Part shown: positions 18,117 through 27,173 of the stretch, one piece after another
Layout of the letters: the number at the start of each line of letters is the position of its first letter
Position numbering within the stretch: the first letter of the stretch is position 1
Origin: Corynebacterium sp. ES2730-CONJ
Lineage (GTDB): Bacteria > Actinomycetota > Actinomycetes > Mycobacteriales > Mycobacteriaceae
Direction: 5' to 3'
DNA: 64,000 nucleotides
Assembly (NCBI RefSeq): GCF_024834055.1
Contig: NZ_JANUXZ010000001.1
Span: 1 to 64,000, forward strand
The notes under the pieces: generated by a model
What the model was told of the DNA's origin: nothing
Database searches by the model: none
The model's input: the letters and a program-made list of their open reading frames with translations, nothing else
Position numbers and translations under genes: made by a program

Positions 18117-19049
18117 ATGTCTCCAACCGCTCGCCGGGATGGCACACCGGGAAAACCACGTTCGAAACGAAGTGGTGCACAACAATCAGGCCGCGGAGGA
18201 TCGGGATCGCGACGCAAGCCATCGCGATCAAGCGATGACAAGCTCTATATCTCCAATGCAAAGCCAGCGCGGCACCAGCATAAAACCGCATTCGACAGGG
18301 GGCCAGTTCACCGTAGTGAGGGGATTCGTCTCCAAAAGGTGCTTGCGCAAGCGGGCGTAGCATCCCGTCGTCACGCGGAAGTGCTCATTGATCAAGCCCG
18401 TGTAGAAGTTAACGGAAAGATCGTGCAGGAACAGGGACTGCGAGTTGATCCGCAGAACGATCTCATACGGGTGGATGGGGTGCGGGTCAATGTTAACGAA
18501 AACTATCAGTACTTCGTCTTGAATAAGCCCCGAGGCGTGCACTCCACGATGAGTGATGATATGGGTCGTCCCTGTATTGGAGATCTTGTTTCTGAACGCG
18601 TCAGCGCTGGCCAACGCCTCTTTCACGTAGGTCGGCTCGATGCGGCGACGGAGGGGCTCATTCTTCTTACCAACGATGGAGAACTAGCCAACCGCCTCAT
18701 GCACCCCAGCTACAAGGTCTCGAAAACTTACCTCGCCACGGTACTTGGCGAAGCCGACCGCAACTTGGTTCGTACCTTACTCAAGGGAATCGAGCTTGAT
18801 GATGGGCCCGCACGCGCCGATCACGTTCAGATTGTTGACACCTACCAAGGTAAATCCCTGATTCGGCTGGAGATCCACGAGGGACGTAAGCACATAGTGC
18901 GTCGCATGCTGAAGGAAGCTGGCTTCCCCGTGCAGGCTCTGGTACGCACCAAGCTGCATAATATCCAGTTGGGCGAGCAAAAGCCTGGCACGCTGAGGGC
19001 CCTCAATACCTCGGAATTAACCAGCCTGTATAAGGTGGTGGACATGTAA
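18117..19049 (+). CDS. rluB: 23S rRNA pseudouridine synthase RluB-type
   Basis: A 310-residue RsuA/RluB-family enzyme. A basic, disordered N-terminal tail (residues about 1-60) is followed by an S4 domain (RLQKVLAQAGVASRRHAE) and the catalytic domain with Asp in GRLDAATEGLILLTNDG; ARTLKGI- and KHIVRRML-type segments complete the fold. It modifies uridine in 23S rRNA helix 89/90. ATG 18117 is preferred to GTG 18075 because of position and the short GTAGG site; the tail length makes this uncertain. It overlaps cmk by one base. Confidence 0.9.
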   Translation: MSPTARRDGTPGKPRSKRSGAQQSGRGGSGSRRKPSRSSDDKLYISNAKPARHQHKTAFDRGPVHRSEGIRLQKVLAQAGVASRRHAEVLIDQARVEVNGKIVQEQGLRVDPQNDLIRVDGVRVNVNENYQYFVLNKPRGVHSTMSDDMGRPCIGDLVSERVSAGQRLFHVGRLDAATEGLILLTNDGELANRLMHPSYKVSKTYLATVLGEADRNLVRTLLKGIELDDGPARADHVQIVDTYQGKSLIRLEIHEGRKHIVRRMLKEAGFPVQALVRTKLHNIQLGEQKPGTLRALNTSELTSLYKVVDM

Positions 19050-19750
19050 TGGCTGATCAACTGATCATTGCCGTCGATGGACCTTCGGGGGCTGGAAAGT
19101 CTACGGTGTGCCGGCTGGTTGCCCAGCGTTATCACGCGCACTATCTCGACACAGGCGCCATGTATCGAGTAGCGACCTTGCATATTCTACGCCTGGGTAT
19201 CGACCCTCAGGATGCCACCGCTGTTGCCACAGCAACTACCAATCTGCCACTCGACGTTAACGAGGATCCACTAGCCACAGAGGTGATTCTTGGTGGCGAG
19301 GACGTTTCAGAGGAGATACGTGGCACTGCGGTAACCCAGGCAGTCTCGGCAGTATCATCGGTAAAAGAAGTGCGCGATAACCTTGTGGGCTTGCAGCGCG
19401 ATTTGGCGCTAAAAGCCCAGCGCTGCGTAGTTGATGGGCGCGATATTGGCACGGTTGTCCTTCCTCAGGCCCAGGTGAAGATCTTTCTCACAGCTTCTGC
19501 TGAAGTGCGAGCTCAGCGCCGTCTTGACCAAGAACTTCGATCAGGCCGCGAGGCGGAGTTTGATGCAATTCTCGCTGCCGTACAGCGGCGCGATGAGCTA
19601 GATTCCACGCGGTCGCTTAGTCCCCTCGTACCGGCTAAGGACGCTCACGTGGTCGATTCCTCACATCTATCACTTAACGAGGTCGTTGCCGTGGTGACCG
19701 AACTCGTTGACAATACAACTGCGGCTAAGGAGAACACCCATGACGAATAA
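19049..19750 (+). CDS. cmk: Cytidylate kinase
   Basis: A 233-residue nucleoside-monophosphate kinase phosphorylating CMP and dCMP. The P-loop is [11 protein letters not shown] (residues 7-17), followed by [11 protein letters not shown] and [13 protein letters not shown], all diagnostic. It overlaps rluB by one base and der by 11 bases, the usual rluB-cmk-der arrangement. Confidence 0.95.
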   Translation: MADQLIIAVDGPSGAGKSTVCRLVAQRYHAHYLDTGAMYRVATLHILRLGIDPQDATAVATATTNLPLDVNEDPLATEVILGGEDVSEEIRGTAVTQAVSAVSSVKEVRDNLVGLQRDLALKAQRCVVDGRDIGTVVLPQAQVKIFLTASAEVRAQRRLDQELRSGREAEFDAILAAVQRRDELDSTRSLSPLVPAKDAHVVDSSHLSLNEVVAVVTELVDNTTAAKENTHDE

Positions 19751-21356
19751 AAATCAGCACGAGACAGAAGAAGAAACAGTATTTGTCTATCCCACACGTC
19801 ACGGTGAGATTCCAGCCGATCAAGCCTACGAAGAAGAAGACATCGAGGTCGTGGGCGGTGGCTATGCCGCCCGAGATTTTGACGCTCAAGACTTCGACTA
19901 TGACGACCCAAAATTCCTTGGTGAAGAGTTCGATGAAACGGAGTTCTCTGATCCCGATTTCGGCGACGATTATTCCGAGCAGGATTGGGAAGAGGTTGAG
20001 CGTGCCTTCGGCTTCGAACGCGATGATACAATCTCCGAAAAACTGTGCACCGTTGCCATTGTAGGCCGACCCAATGTGGGAAAATCTTCGCTCGTTAATC
20101 GTTTCTTAGGGCGCCGTGAAGCTGTGGTCGAGGACCATCCCGGGGTCACGCGCGATCGCATATCCTATATTGCCGATTGGGGCGGAAGTCGCTTCTGGGT
20201 CCAGGATACTGGCGGCTGGGATCCAAATACCAAGGGCATCCACAGCGCAATCGCGCGTCAAGCAGAAGTAGCCATGTCCACGGCCGATGTGATAGTTATG
20301 GTGGTGGACACGAAGGTGGGCATCACCGAGACCGATAGTGTCATGGCGCGAAAACTGCAGCGCTCCGATGTACCCGTTATCCTCGTAGCCAATAAATTTG
20401 ATTCCGATAACCAATACGCCGATATGGCTGAGTTCTATGCTCTCGGTCTTGGGGATCCGTGGCCAGTTTCTGCCCTCCACGGCCGAGGTGGTGCCGACGT
20501 GCTGGAGGAAATTTTACGTTTATTCCCAGAGGAACCTCGACATTCCTCGATTACCGAAGGACCGCGGCGTGTAGCCTTGGTCGGTAAACCGAATGTCGGT
20601 AAGTCCTCGTTGTTGAATAAGATCTCTGGTGAAGAACGCTCGGTGGTAGATAATATCGCCGGCACCACCGTCGACCCAGTGGATTCCATCGTGCACCTCG
20701 ACCAGCAAACCTGGCGCTTTGTCGATACTGCTGGACTGCGTAAAAAAGTGAAAAATGCCCAGGGCCACGAGTACTACGCATCTCTACGCACCCGGGCCGC
20801 AATCGATGCAGCCGAAGTTTGCGTGATGATGATTGATTCCTCCGAGCCCGTTAGTGAGCAGGATCAGCGGGTACTCAATATGATTTTGGAATCGGGAAAG
20901 GCATTGGTGCTCGCTTTTAATAAGTGGGATCTCATGACCGATGACCGCCGGTGGGAGCTCGACCGCGAAATCGATCAGCAGCTAGCCCATATACCATGGG
21001 TGACGCGAATCAATATTTCAGCGGAAACCGGTCGCGCACTCAACCGCTTGGAGCCGTATATGATCAAGGCTCTCGAAAGCTGGGACCAGCGAGTAACGAC
21101 GGGGCAGCTCAATAACTGGTTGCGGCAAGTCATTGCGCAAAATCCGCCTCCTATGAAGGGCGGACGAGTGCCCCGGGTACTTTTCGCCACCCAGGCGTCC
21201 ACGAGGCCACCAGTAATTGTGCTTTTTACAACAGGCTTCCTCGATGCTGGTTACCGACGCTATTTGGAGCGAAAATTCCGAGAGTCCTTCGGTTTCGAGG
21301 GTTCGCCAGTTCGCATAGCGGTGCGAGTGAGAGAACGCCGCGGACGTAAGTCCTAA
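19740..21356 (+). CDS. der: Ribosome-assembly GTPase Der (EngA)
   Basis: A 538-residue double-GTPase needed for 50S maturation. Residues 1-about 105 form an acidic Asp/Glu-rich extension typical of actinobacterial Der. G domain 1 has [12 protein letters not shown] and DTGGWD; G domain 2 has [12 protein letters not shown] and DTAGLR, with NKFD and NKWD as the G4 motifs; a KH-like domain ends the protein. AAGGAG precedes the ATG at 19740. A strong terminator follows directly. Confidence 0.95.
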   Translation: MTNKNQHETEEETVFVYPTRHGEIPADQAYEEEDIEVVGGGYAARDFDAQDFDYDDPKFLGEEFDETEFSDPDFGDDYSEQDWEEVERAFGFERDDTISEKLCTVAIVGRPNVGKSSLVNRFLGRREAVVEDHPGVTRDRISYIADWGGSRFWVQDTGGWDPNTKGIHSAIARQAEVAMSTADVIVMVVDTKVGITETDSVMARKLQRSDVPVILVANKFDSDNQYADMAEFYALGLGDPWPVSALHGRGGADVLEEILRLFPEEPRHSSITEGPRRVALVGKPNVGKSSLLNKISGEERSVVDNIAGTTVDPVDSIVHLDQQTWRFVDTAGLRKKVKNAQGHEYYASLRTRAAIDAAEVCVMMIDSSEPVSEQDQRVLNMILESGKALVLAFNKWDLMTDDRRWELDREIDQQLAHIPWVTRINISAETGRALNRLEPYMIKALESWDQRVTTGQLNNWLRQVIAQNPPPMKGGRVPRVLFATQASTRPPVIVLFTTGFLDAGYRRYLERKFRESFGFEGSPVRIAVRVRERRGRKS

Positions 21357-21358
21357 AA

Positions 21359-21400
21359 AATGCTGTGATCCAAGAGATTTCTGGATCACAGCATTCTTCT
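21359..21400. terminator. Bidirectional terminator after der
   Basis: A perfect 14-bp stem, AATGCTGTGATCCA with TGGATCACAGCATT, around a nine-base loop, flanked by an A-run upstream and TCTTCT downstream. It separates the plus-strand housekeeping operon from the convergent methyltransferase. Confidence 0.85.
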
Positions 21401-21414
21401 ATCTTCTGCTCATC

Positions 21415-22257
21415 TCAGCGGGCTTTCTGCAAAAGGAAAGCATCAACCCTATAGGGCAGCGCGAGCGGACGGGCAGGATCTAATTCAAGTTTTTCGAAGA
21501 GATACCACGTCAAATTTTTTGTGAGGCGTTCGCGATCCTTGTCACGAGCCCGCAGCCAGTAGGAGCGGGTCTGGGCTAACTCTAGGAGTTGTGGAGGGTA
21601 GATGATCTGATCCCAAGAACCGCGGTAGTCCTCGACAATGAGCCAAGGCGGAGCGACCTGGGGGACGAAGCCGCGCTTGAGCGTATCGCCTGAGTGCATA
21701 ATGCGGCTGAGCCGATGCACCCACGGGATATCGACATCGAGTGTATTCCACACCAAAAGAACTGAGGCATCAATCGTCGAGATCCGTGCGAGTTCTTTAC
21801 TAGCCCGCTCATTATCCATCCAATGCCATGCTTGAGCAACAGTTATAAGGTCGAAAGAGCCCTCGGTACACGGTATCTCCTCTGCGTTCGCCCTGAGAAT
21901 TGGAATCTGGGGTAGGGCGCGAGTAAAACTACGTGCCATATCGGCGCTGGGTTCGAGCGCATAAATCTGCTGGAATCTAGAGTCTTGAGCTAAAAGCTCG
22001 GTGAATTTTCCCGTTCCAGCTCCTATGTCGAGGACTTTATCTGCTTTGCCAATGAGGTCGAGAACTTCAATGGGATAGGACGGGCGGATATCGTGATAAA
22101 GGGTGGCGCCTGTAATAAACGCTTGGGACATATTCTTGCGATGAGACTGGCCGCGAAAACGGGGGAGATGTCGCTGAGAGATCGAAGGGATAGGCGTTGT
22201 CACCTGAGCATAAGGATCTTTAATCAGCGGCTGGAGTGGATCATCGGATCTAGACAT
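21415..22257 (-). CDS. Class I SAM-dependent methyltransferase
   Basis: A 280-residue protein. Motif I is KVLDIGAGTGKFTELL at about residues 68-83, motif II acid is in IYALEPSADMA, then DLITVAQAWHWM. This is the Methyltransf_11 type found in fungal Tmt1-like and bacterial small-molecule methyltransferases; substrate unknown. The first 42 residues precede an internal Met (MSQAFITGATLYHDIRPSYP) that matches the usual family start, so the true start could be near 22131. It stands alone at the edge of the decayed region. Confidence 0.8.
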   Translation of the reverse strand: MSRSDDPLQPLIKDPYAQVTTPIPSISQRHLPRFRGQSHRKNMSQAFITGATLYHDIRPSYPIEVLDLIGKADKVLDIGAGTGKFTELLAQDSRFQQIYALEPSADMARSFTRALPQIPILRANAEEIPCTEGSFDLITVAQAWHWMDNERASKELARISTIDASVLLVWNTLDVDIPWVHRLSRIMHSGDTLKRGFVPQVAPPWLIVEDYRGSWDQIIYPPQLLELAQTRSYWLRARDKDRERLTKNLTWYLFEKLELDPARPLALPYRVDAFLLQKAR

Positions 22258-22628
22258 GGTAGATAAAGTCTAGCGGACAACACAGGTATCGTGGCACTCT
22301 ATGCAGGGCCTAATCAACAGTCTGGTAGGTGGTCTCCACATGTAACGCCCGACACATAGTTTCAAGTAGTGAAACCCCACTCCAGCGGTTGCAGCCAGCC
22401 TAGGATAGAGAATGGCTCTTCGATACGAACCAGTAATGTCCTTGATGACAGCGCGTAGATAACCGGGTACGGCCGGAAGAGCAATGATGACCGTTGGCGC
22501 ATCGTAGTATGCCCAAGAAGTAACGACGTTATTTTTACGCGTAACATCCGGCCAATAGAATGCACATAACGTATGAATTACCTTAAGTACCAAACCAGCC
22601 ACCGCTAATCACCGCAATTTTCTAGCAT
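22258..22628. other. Intergenic stretch without a convincing gene
   Basis: About 370 bp between the lone methyltransferase and the frameshifted methyltransferase. Open frames of 67-110 codons exist on the minus strand, but their translations have no recognisable motif and no ribosome binding site. It may be eroded coding sequence. Confidence 0.4.
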
Positions 22629-23356
22629 CTACGGCGGCTTACATAGGTTAAGGACATAAATATACACACTGCCAGGGCAATCAATATTAGTCAGCGTTTC
22701 TCCTACTGATTCTTCCAACAATGGAACGAACATCGAGCCATCGTCCAAGAAGTAATCCCATTCCGCAGTCAGGCCGGTCTCGCACGATAATTTTTTTGTA
22801 ATTTCCTTAATTTCAACAAGCCTTAGCCCCAAGCCCCTCTGACCAATTACATAGTCTTTCACTCCCATGGGAAAGATTGCAGGCTTATTTGAAGAACTCG
22901 TACGTAAAGAACGTTTGAGCGAGAAATCAACTATAATAACTCTACCGCCCGGAACTAGATAGTTCGGGAAAATAGATAAAGCGTTCCGTGGATAATCAAC
23001 TAGAGATAATGTTAGCCTACAAACAATACAATCAAACCATTCATGAAATTGTCGATTATATTCGGCGATATATTGTTGAAGAAACTATGGCCTGAATTCC
23101 GAAGAGAAAATTGATTTCTCGCAAAATTCAGGGCCTGGGTGTCTATGTCAATACCCGTATAGTCGGTTTCCCCCATCCCTGGTCTTCCAATGACTTCAAA
23201 ACATGAGATAATTGCCCAAACTGACAGCCGGCATCCAAAAGATTTTGAGGAGGACTCCCAATTAGGGATGCGCCTAATTGAGCGTAACGGGGGAAGAAAA
23301 TAGTCATGAACCCGGTTTGCGCCAAAGCTAGTTAGCGGAAATTGGAAACCACTCAA
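22629..23356 (-). pseudogene. Frameshifted SAM methyltransferase, last gene of the ABC operon
   Basis: A single methyltransferase can be read only by changing frame three times. Frame 1 from TTG 23356 gives …SFGANRVHDYF; frame 2 gives FPRYAQLGASLI and motif I NLLDAGCQFGQLSHVLK; frame 1 resumes with DYTGIDIDTQALNFARN; the last frame gives FDCIVCRLTLSLVDYPRNAL and LVPGGRVIIVDFSLKRS and ends at 22629. Breaks lie near 23290, 23170 and 23085, the first two at runs of five identical bases. The TTG start overlaps the permease stop (TTGA), so it was the third gene of that operon. Sequencing indels would give the same picture; true decay fits the surroundings. Confidence 0.8.
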
Positions 23357-24093
23357 GAGAGTTTTCGCCTAACTGCTAAGGTGTTTAGCAGAGCAAAGCC
23401 TGCGGTCCACGCCCCAAACCCGATCAAGGTCGCCGTAGCTAGGTTATTTCCTAGCCCAAGATCAACAATGAGATCTCGCGCGGCCCGTGAAGGTAGCAAC
23501 AAGCTTAAATCATTCAATCGCTCCGGCATGTAGGAAGGCGAAACCAAGATTCCGCCAGCAAAAGCCAATGTTAAAAAGAGTAACTGGGCAACAGTAACAA
23601 CGGATTTCGTAGTCAAGATCCTCCCCATGAAGCTGCCGAGCAAACCGAACATCACTGTCGATGCCACCAGGCCGCCGGTCGCAGCCACAAAATGCCGTGT
23701 CAGTTCGAATTCGGTAGTAACCAGAGCGCAGCCCAAGAGCAGAGCTATACCCACCACCATCATGAGGCTAACTGTGACGATATGGGCGATATAGCGGGGG
23801 AAGAGGCCGTAAGGCAAAGTCCGTAGATAGTTAGCAAACCCAGTCTGCCTATCCTGGGCAATCGAAGTACTAAACCCAAACAAACAGGTTGACATTGAAA
23901 TCATCACGACCAGCTGCAGCGTCGATTCAGTCGCAAGATGGGCATCCTCTACAACTTGTGAGTTCGGAAGAACAAAGAACACAAAACACAACAGCGGAAT
24001 GACAATATTTCCAGTCAGAGCCATCAAATCCCGAAATGTTTCCAAAACCACAACTTTGAGATGACCAGAAAAAACCCTTAACGCATTAGTCAT
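23353..24093 (-). CDS. ABC-2 type transporter permease
   Basis: A 246-residue membrane protein with about six helices, typical of ABC-2 exporters of the DrrB type. Hydrophobic stretches start at residue about 22 and end at about 240. It starts within the stop of the ATPase gene (TAATG overlap), so the two form one exporter. The substrate is unknown; short peptide frames and a methyltransferase in the same operon hint at a small peptide or methylated natural product. Confidence 0.85.
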   Translation of the reverse strand: MTNALRVFSGHLKVVVLETFRDLMALTGNIVIPLLCFVFFVLPNSQVVEDAHLATESTLQLVVMISMSTCLFGFSTSIAQDRQTGFANYLRTLPYGLFPRYIAHIVTVSLMMVVGIALLLGCALVTTEFELTRHFVAATGGLVASTVMFGLLGSFMGRILTTKSVVTVAQLLFLTLAFAGGILVSPSYMPERLNDLSLLLPSRAARDLIVDLGLGNNLATATLIGFGAWTAGFALLNTLAVRRKLS

Positions 24094-25073
24094 TATCGCA
24101 GCTCCTCAAAATTGGTGGTTACCTGTTCACGCAATCGTGTCTCCATAGCTTCTTCCAACGACATGGGGTTAGCTCGGAGTTCTGTGAAATTAACTCCGCT
24201 GGCAACTAGCTCTTTAACAAAAGCATTGATATTGCTAACGGTAAACTTCAGGCGCCTGCCGTTGCCGTCCCCTGCGCTCATGGAAGGGGAGTCCGCGCCT
24301 TGAGAAAGCTCGCAACTGCCAACGCTAGGCAGGCTTTGCACTACTTCGGGGTTATCCACTGTGCATTCAACAACGGTTGCTTGTGACACTCGCAGAAACT
24401 CAGCTTTAGTCATGTAACCTTTGCTTCGTCCCTTATCTAGGAGAAGAATATGATCAGCAAGCAAATCCACCTCATCTAAATAGTGTGAAGTTAGCAAGGT
24501 CGCGACACCACGCTGAGACTGCCGTTGAATTTTATCCCACATTAATCGGCGGGCTTCGGTGTCTAATCCAGTGGTCGGCTCATCCAGGAGAACCAATTTC
24601 GGATCTCCAAGGTAAGCCAAGGCCACACTGACGCGGTGTTTTTGGCCACCAGAGAGGCTACGCAACTGCTTTTTTGCGAATTGCCCGATGTCCCAACTTT
24701 CCAGGTGCTTCAAGCAAAAATCAGTATCTGTGGGACTGCCAGGAAACTGCGATGAGACGAACTGCGCCATTTCAAGAGCGCTCAAAGAATCCGGCAGCTT
24801 TGTTTCTTGCGGCACTAGACCCAGAGCTTGTTTACTTACGCGAGCTGTTGGCCGTTGACCTAGAACCCTAATGTCACCGCAAGTAGGCTCCTCTAAACCA
24901 CTAATCAGTCTAATGAGAGTAGATTTCCCGGCACCATTCGGGCCCAGGACTCCCAAGATATCACCACTGGAGATAGTGAAGGTGATGTCATCAAGAACCG
25001 TTGTATCCCGGTATCGTTTCCCAATCATCTCCGCAGCCACTGTAAACACTTTTTCCCCTATCAAGTTATCCAT
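24093..25073 (-). CDS. ABC transporter ATP-binding protein
   Basis: A 326-residue ATPase of the DrrA/CcmA drug-export type. Walker A is GPNGAGKST (about residues 43-51), Q-loop LVPQET, signature LSGGQKHRVSVALA, Walker B LVLLDEPTTGLD, H-loop TSHYLDE. A C-terminal domain of about 100 residues follows, as in DrrA. The ATG has no ribosome binding site of its own and lies seven bases after the stop of a 42-codon frame, suggesting coupled translation with it. The DNA is visibly richer in A+T than the housekeeping flanks. Confidence 0.92.
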   Translation of the reverse strand: MDNLIGEKVFTVAAEMIGKRYRDTTVLDDITFTISSGDILGVLGPNGAGKSTLIRLISGLEEPTCGDIRVLGQRPTARVSKQALGLVPQETKLPDSLSALEMAQFVSSQFPGSPTDTDFCLKHLESWDIGQFAKKQLRSLSGGQKHRVSVALAYLGDPKLVLLDEPTTGLDTEARRLMWDKIQRQSQRGVATLLTSHYLDEVDLLADHILLLDKGRSKGYMTKAEFLRVSQATVVECTVDNPEVVQSLPSVGSCELSQGADSPSMSAGDGNGRRLKFTVSNINAFVKELVASGVNFTELRANPMSLEEAMETRLREQVTTNFEELR

Positions 25074-25080
25074 AACTAGG

Positions 25081-25209
25081 TTAATTCATAAATTCTCGCA
25101 GATCGAAAAAATTGCACTTGAACGCTCCTGAGGTTTCCAATATGTCCAGAACGTCACTATCTTCAGGCGTGGAAATGACTTGAACCTGGCGCAGATAGGA
25201 AAGCACCAA
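25081..25209 (-). CDS. Possible 42-residue leader or precursor peptide
   Basis: A frame from TTG 25209 (or GTG 25206) to TAA 25081, immediately upstream of the ATPase. The peptide is acidic in the middle (STPEDSDVLDILETSGA) and ends FKCNFFDLREFMN. The SDVLDILE…GA stretch looks like a leader region, and the single Cys lies in the tail, but no known RiPP family is recognised. An 8-bp hairpin (25216-25244) precedes it. Support is its position, the lack of a ribosome binding site for the ATPase and the tight spacing. It could also be the remnant of a larger gene. Confidence 0.35.
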   Translation of the reverse strand: MVLSYLRQVQVISTPEDSDVLDILETSGAFKCNFFDLREFMN

Positions 25210-25215
25210 TTAGTT

Positions 25216-25244
25216 ACCCTGGCGTCTGCATGTGAAGCCAGGGT
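25216..25244 (-). promoter_or_regulatory. Hairpin between the small-peptide genes
   Basis: ACCCTGGC and GCCAGGGT form a perfect 8-bp stem with a 13-base loop, without a T-run on either side. Its place between the 60-residue peptide gene and the exporter operon fits an attenuator or mRNA-stabilising hairpin. Confidence 0.4.
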
Positions 25245-25276
25245 TCTACACTAACCTCGATATACCGATGTCTTTA

Positions 25277-25459
25277 TCAGACATCCTTAGGCCCACCTCC
25301 GATAGAAAAGAGCAGCATAATTATCAGGCCGAGTGCGAAACCTATCCCAACCACAGCTATGGATTTGGCAACGTCGCCTTCCATTAGATAGTTGGCTCCG
25401 CCACCGAGCAGTCCTGCAGTGACAGATATTAATAAGCCCCGTTTAAATGATGCTTTCAA
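25277..25459 (-). CDS. 60-residue two-helix membrane peptide
   Basis: Starts at TTG 25459 with GAAAGG eight bases upstream. The product has a basic N-terminus (MKASFKRG), two hydrophobic segments (about residues 8-24 and 33-53) separated by NYLMEGDVAKS, and many Gly residues. It may be an immunity-type protein, a bacteriocin precursor or a structural peptide linked to the exporter that follows; no family is recognised. Its stop codon lies in a small hairpin, GATGTCT-TTATC-AGACATC (25267-25285). Confidence 0.55.
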   Translation of the reverse strand: MKASFKRGLLISVTAGLLGGGANYLMEGDVAKSIAVVGIGFALGLIIMLLFSIGGGPKDV

Positions 25460-25916
25460 AAGCTAAACCTTTCTATATTTGCATATTTACTTCTTAAAGA
25501 AAATAGACTAGCCTGCAACTTACTTTTTTACCCTCAGGTACCTTGGGGTATAAACCCTACTTTAGGGCCATCTCCCACACTTAGGTTAGCAAAAGCAATC
25601 CTAATTTGCACTTTATGCGTTAATAAATTAAATTTCCCCGCCGCGGGCTAAGGGACAAGAAGCGTGTATAGATCGGCCCGAAAATAGCGGGTTATGCGGC
25701 GTTATGTAGGTGCCTACTCCTCCCGGGGGTCGCTCGGGCTGCTTGTGCCGAAATCCACGCTTTTTGTTCCAGATGTGATATTTGGGTGTCGTTTTCTAGC
25801 TTTAAGCTATGGCAAATCTATATACCAAATGGCCCACCACGTAGCGGACTTCAGTGCGAGAAGTAAGAATCTTCTACACGGGAGCTATCCCAGGTGCCGC
25901 ACCTGTTCACTGAACG
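25460..25916. other. Intergenic stretch, A+T-rich
   Basis: About 450 bp upstream of the 60-residue peptide gene. It probably carries that gene's promoter on the minus strand. The plus-strand frame at 25694 becomes homologous to DNA methyltransferases only near its end (CIPRVVSEIR). No other feature is recognised. Confidence 0.4.
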
Positions 25917-26419
25917 CAGGCAACCTCAAGAACCATTTTTTGTGTATTCCAAGGGTTGTAAGTGAGATACGCAACTTTTTACCGTTGCACGGTATGACGA
26001 AACAGTAGTTCCATCAGACGCTGTGTTCCGGGCACCTGATGAAGACGGACTACTGATCGCTTTAATTTCTTCTTCCATGTTCATCACGTGGCAAAGAACC
26101 GTAGGGGGTCGGTTGGAATCGCGACTACGCTTTTCAACACGCTTACGTGGAATACCTTCCCCGTGCCTGATTTGGATGAGGCAACAAGGGAGCGGATTAT
26201 CAACGCGGGCAAGAAAGTTTTAGCTGCCCGGGAGTTGTACCCGGAGCGTTCCTTGGCTAATCATCACACTCCGCTAGCGATGTCGCTTGAGTTGGTGAAG
26301 GTGCATGACGCATTGACCGTGAGGTTGATAAAGCGATGGGAGCGCCTCGCAAACTCACGAGCGAGAAGCAACGCCAAGAGGTCCCATTTAGTAGCTACGC
26401 TGCGCTTTTTCATGGTTAA
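25917..26419 (+). pseudogene. DNA methyltransferase (MmeI/type IIG-like) C-terminal remnant, copy 1
   Basis: The end of a large DNA methyltransferase in at least four frame segments: HFLCIPRVVSEIR; then RYDETVVPSDAVFRAPDEDGLL and SSSMFITWQRTVGGRLESRLRFS; then TLTWNTFPVPDLDEATRERII and KKVLAARELYPERSLANH; then VDKAMGAPRKLTSEKQRQE to a TAA at 26417. Breaks lie near 25970, 26134 and 26310. These motifs are typical of the target-recognition end of single-chain restriction-modification enzymes. No catalytic half is present. A second, better preserved copy of the final segment lies at 28710. Confidence 0.75.
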
Positions 26420-26451
26420 GCTACCGCGGGGCTTCGCCTTAACTTCCGCCA

Positions 26452-26721
26452 ATGGAGGGCAGGCAGACCGCAGCCAAGCGCTGGCAAGACCCCAACAGTG
26501 ACTACGCGAAGAAAGAACGCCAGAAACTCGCAGCAGCCAACAAGCGTTAGAAACTGGCGGGCAACGAAACCCGCGCGAGAGTCTTAGCCGTCTATGCTGC
26601 CGAGCTAGCCCAGACCGGCAAAGTGCTTTCAGGCGCGGCTATTGGCCGTGAATTAGGCATCACTTGCAAGACGACAAGCGCTCATTTACGCGAACTTAGG
26701 GCTGCCGGATTGATTGGCTAA
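26452..26721 (+). pseudogene. Plasmid replication initiator (RepA-like) C-terminal remnant, copy 1
   Basis: An 89-codon frame interrupted by TAG at 26548. The translation TAAKRWQDPNSDYAKKERQKL, then after the stop ETRARVLAVYAAELAQTG and a helix-turn-helix (GRELGITCKTTSAHLRELRA, residues about 67-86), resembles the end of actinobacterial theta-plasmid Rep proteins. The N-terminal replicase part is missing. A matching fragment is found at 28908-29427. Confidence 0.6.
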
Positions 26722-27032
26722 AAGTGCAACCCGCCGTAAGCAATATACGCTTCCCCCGGGCGGTAGCCGGTTGGTTACTATCTTCGATTAGAAAACCTTT
26801 AGTAGTAGGGGTGTGTTTTCCCTAGGGAAAGTACTTACCTAGAGGGGATTGTTTGGTGAGTGCTTGGGTGGTGGTTGGTTGTGTCGGGGCGGGTGGTTGA
26901 AGAGAGTTTCTCTCACCCCCTGGGCAGCAGGGAGACTTCTCATTAGTATGTGCTTCAAGTCATACTACAGAGAGGCTAAAATTCTGGAACCCAGGTTGCT
27001 GTTTAACAGCCCAAGCGTCGAAGGAAGAAAAA
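26722..27032. other. Intergenic region with repeat element and palindrome
   Basis: About 310 bp. It holds the shared element at 26733-26757 and a perfect 14-bp palindrome TTTCCCTAGGGAAA at 26817-26830, then the long leader of the 46-residue peptide gene with a small hairpin (GCTG-TTTA-ACAGC near 27000). It could be part of an old plasmid origin. Confidence 0.4.
26733..26757 (+). repeat. Short element shared by both Rep remnants, copy 1
   Basis: GCCGTAAGCAATATACG followed by CTTCCCC begins 12 bases after the Rep remnant. Nearly the same sequence follows the second Rep remnant at 29444. Its fixed place after rep suggests a conserved plasmid origin or termination element. Confidence 0.6.
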
Positions 27033-27173
27033 ATGGAAATCCTCGTCATTGGGGCTACTCCTTTAGTTCCTGTTCTTATAATTTCGCTTGCTTTTAAAGG
27101 GGCGCAAATGCTGATTAATCTTCAAAAAGAAGTTAATCACATCTCGAAAGAACTTCGGAGCAGAGATACTTAA
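27033..27173 (+). CDS. 46-residue hydrophobic peptide
   Basis: ATG 27033 has a GAAGGA ribosome binding site seven bases upstream. The product is one N-terminal membrane helix (residues about 3-21, VIGATPLVPVLIISLAF) followed by a charged, probably coiled tail (LQKEVNHISKELRSRDT). This layout is shared by type I toxins and by small holin-like proteins, and the gene lies among plasmid remnants, so a stranded addiction-module toxin is possible. No antisense RNA gene is demonstrated. Confidence 0.5.
   Translation: MEILVIGATPLVPVLIISLAFKGAQMLINLQKEVNHISKELRSRDT

Noticed and set aside
22270..22602. 110-codon minus-strand frame
   Set aside because: No ribosome binding site, no recognisable motif and several competing frames of the same length.
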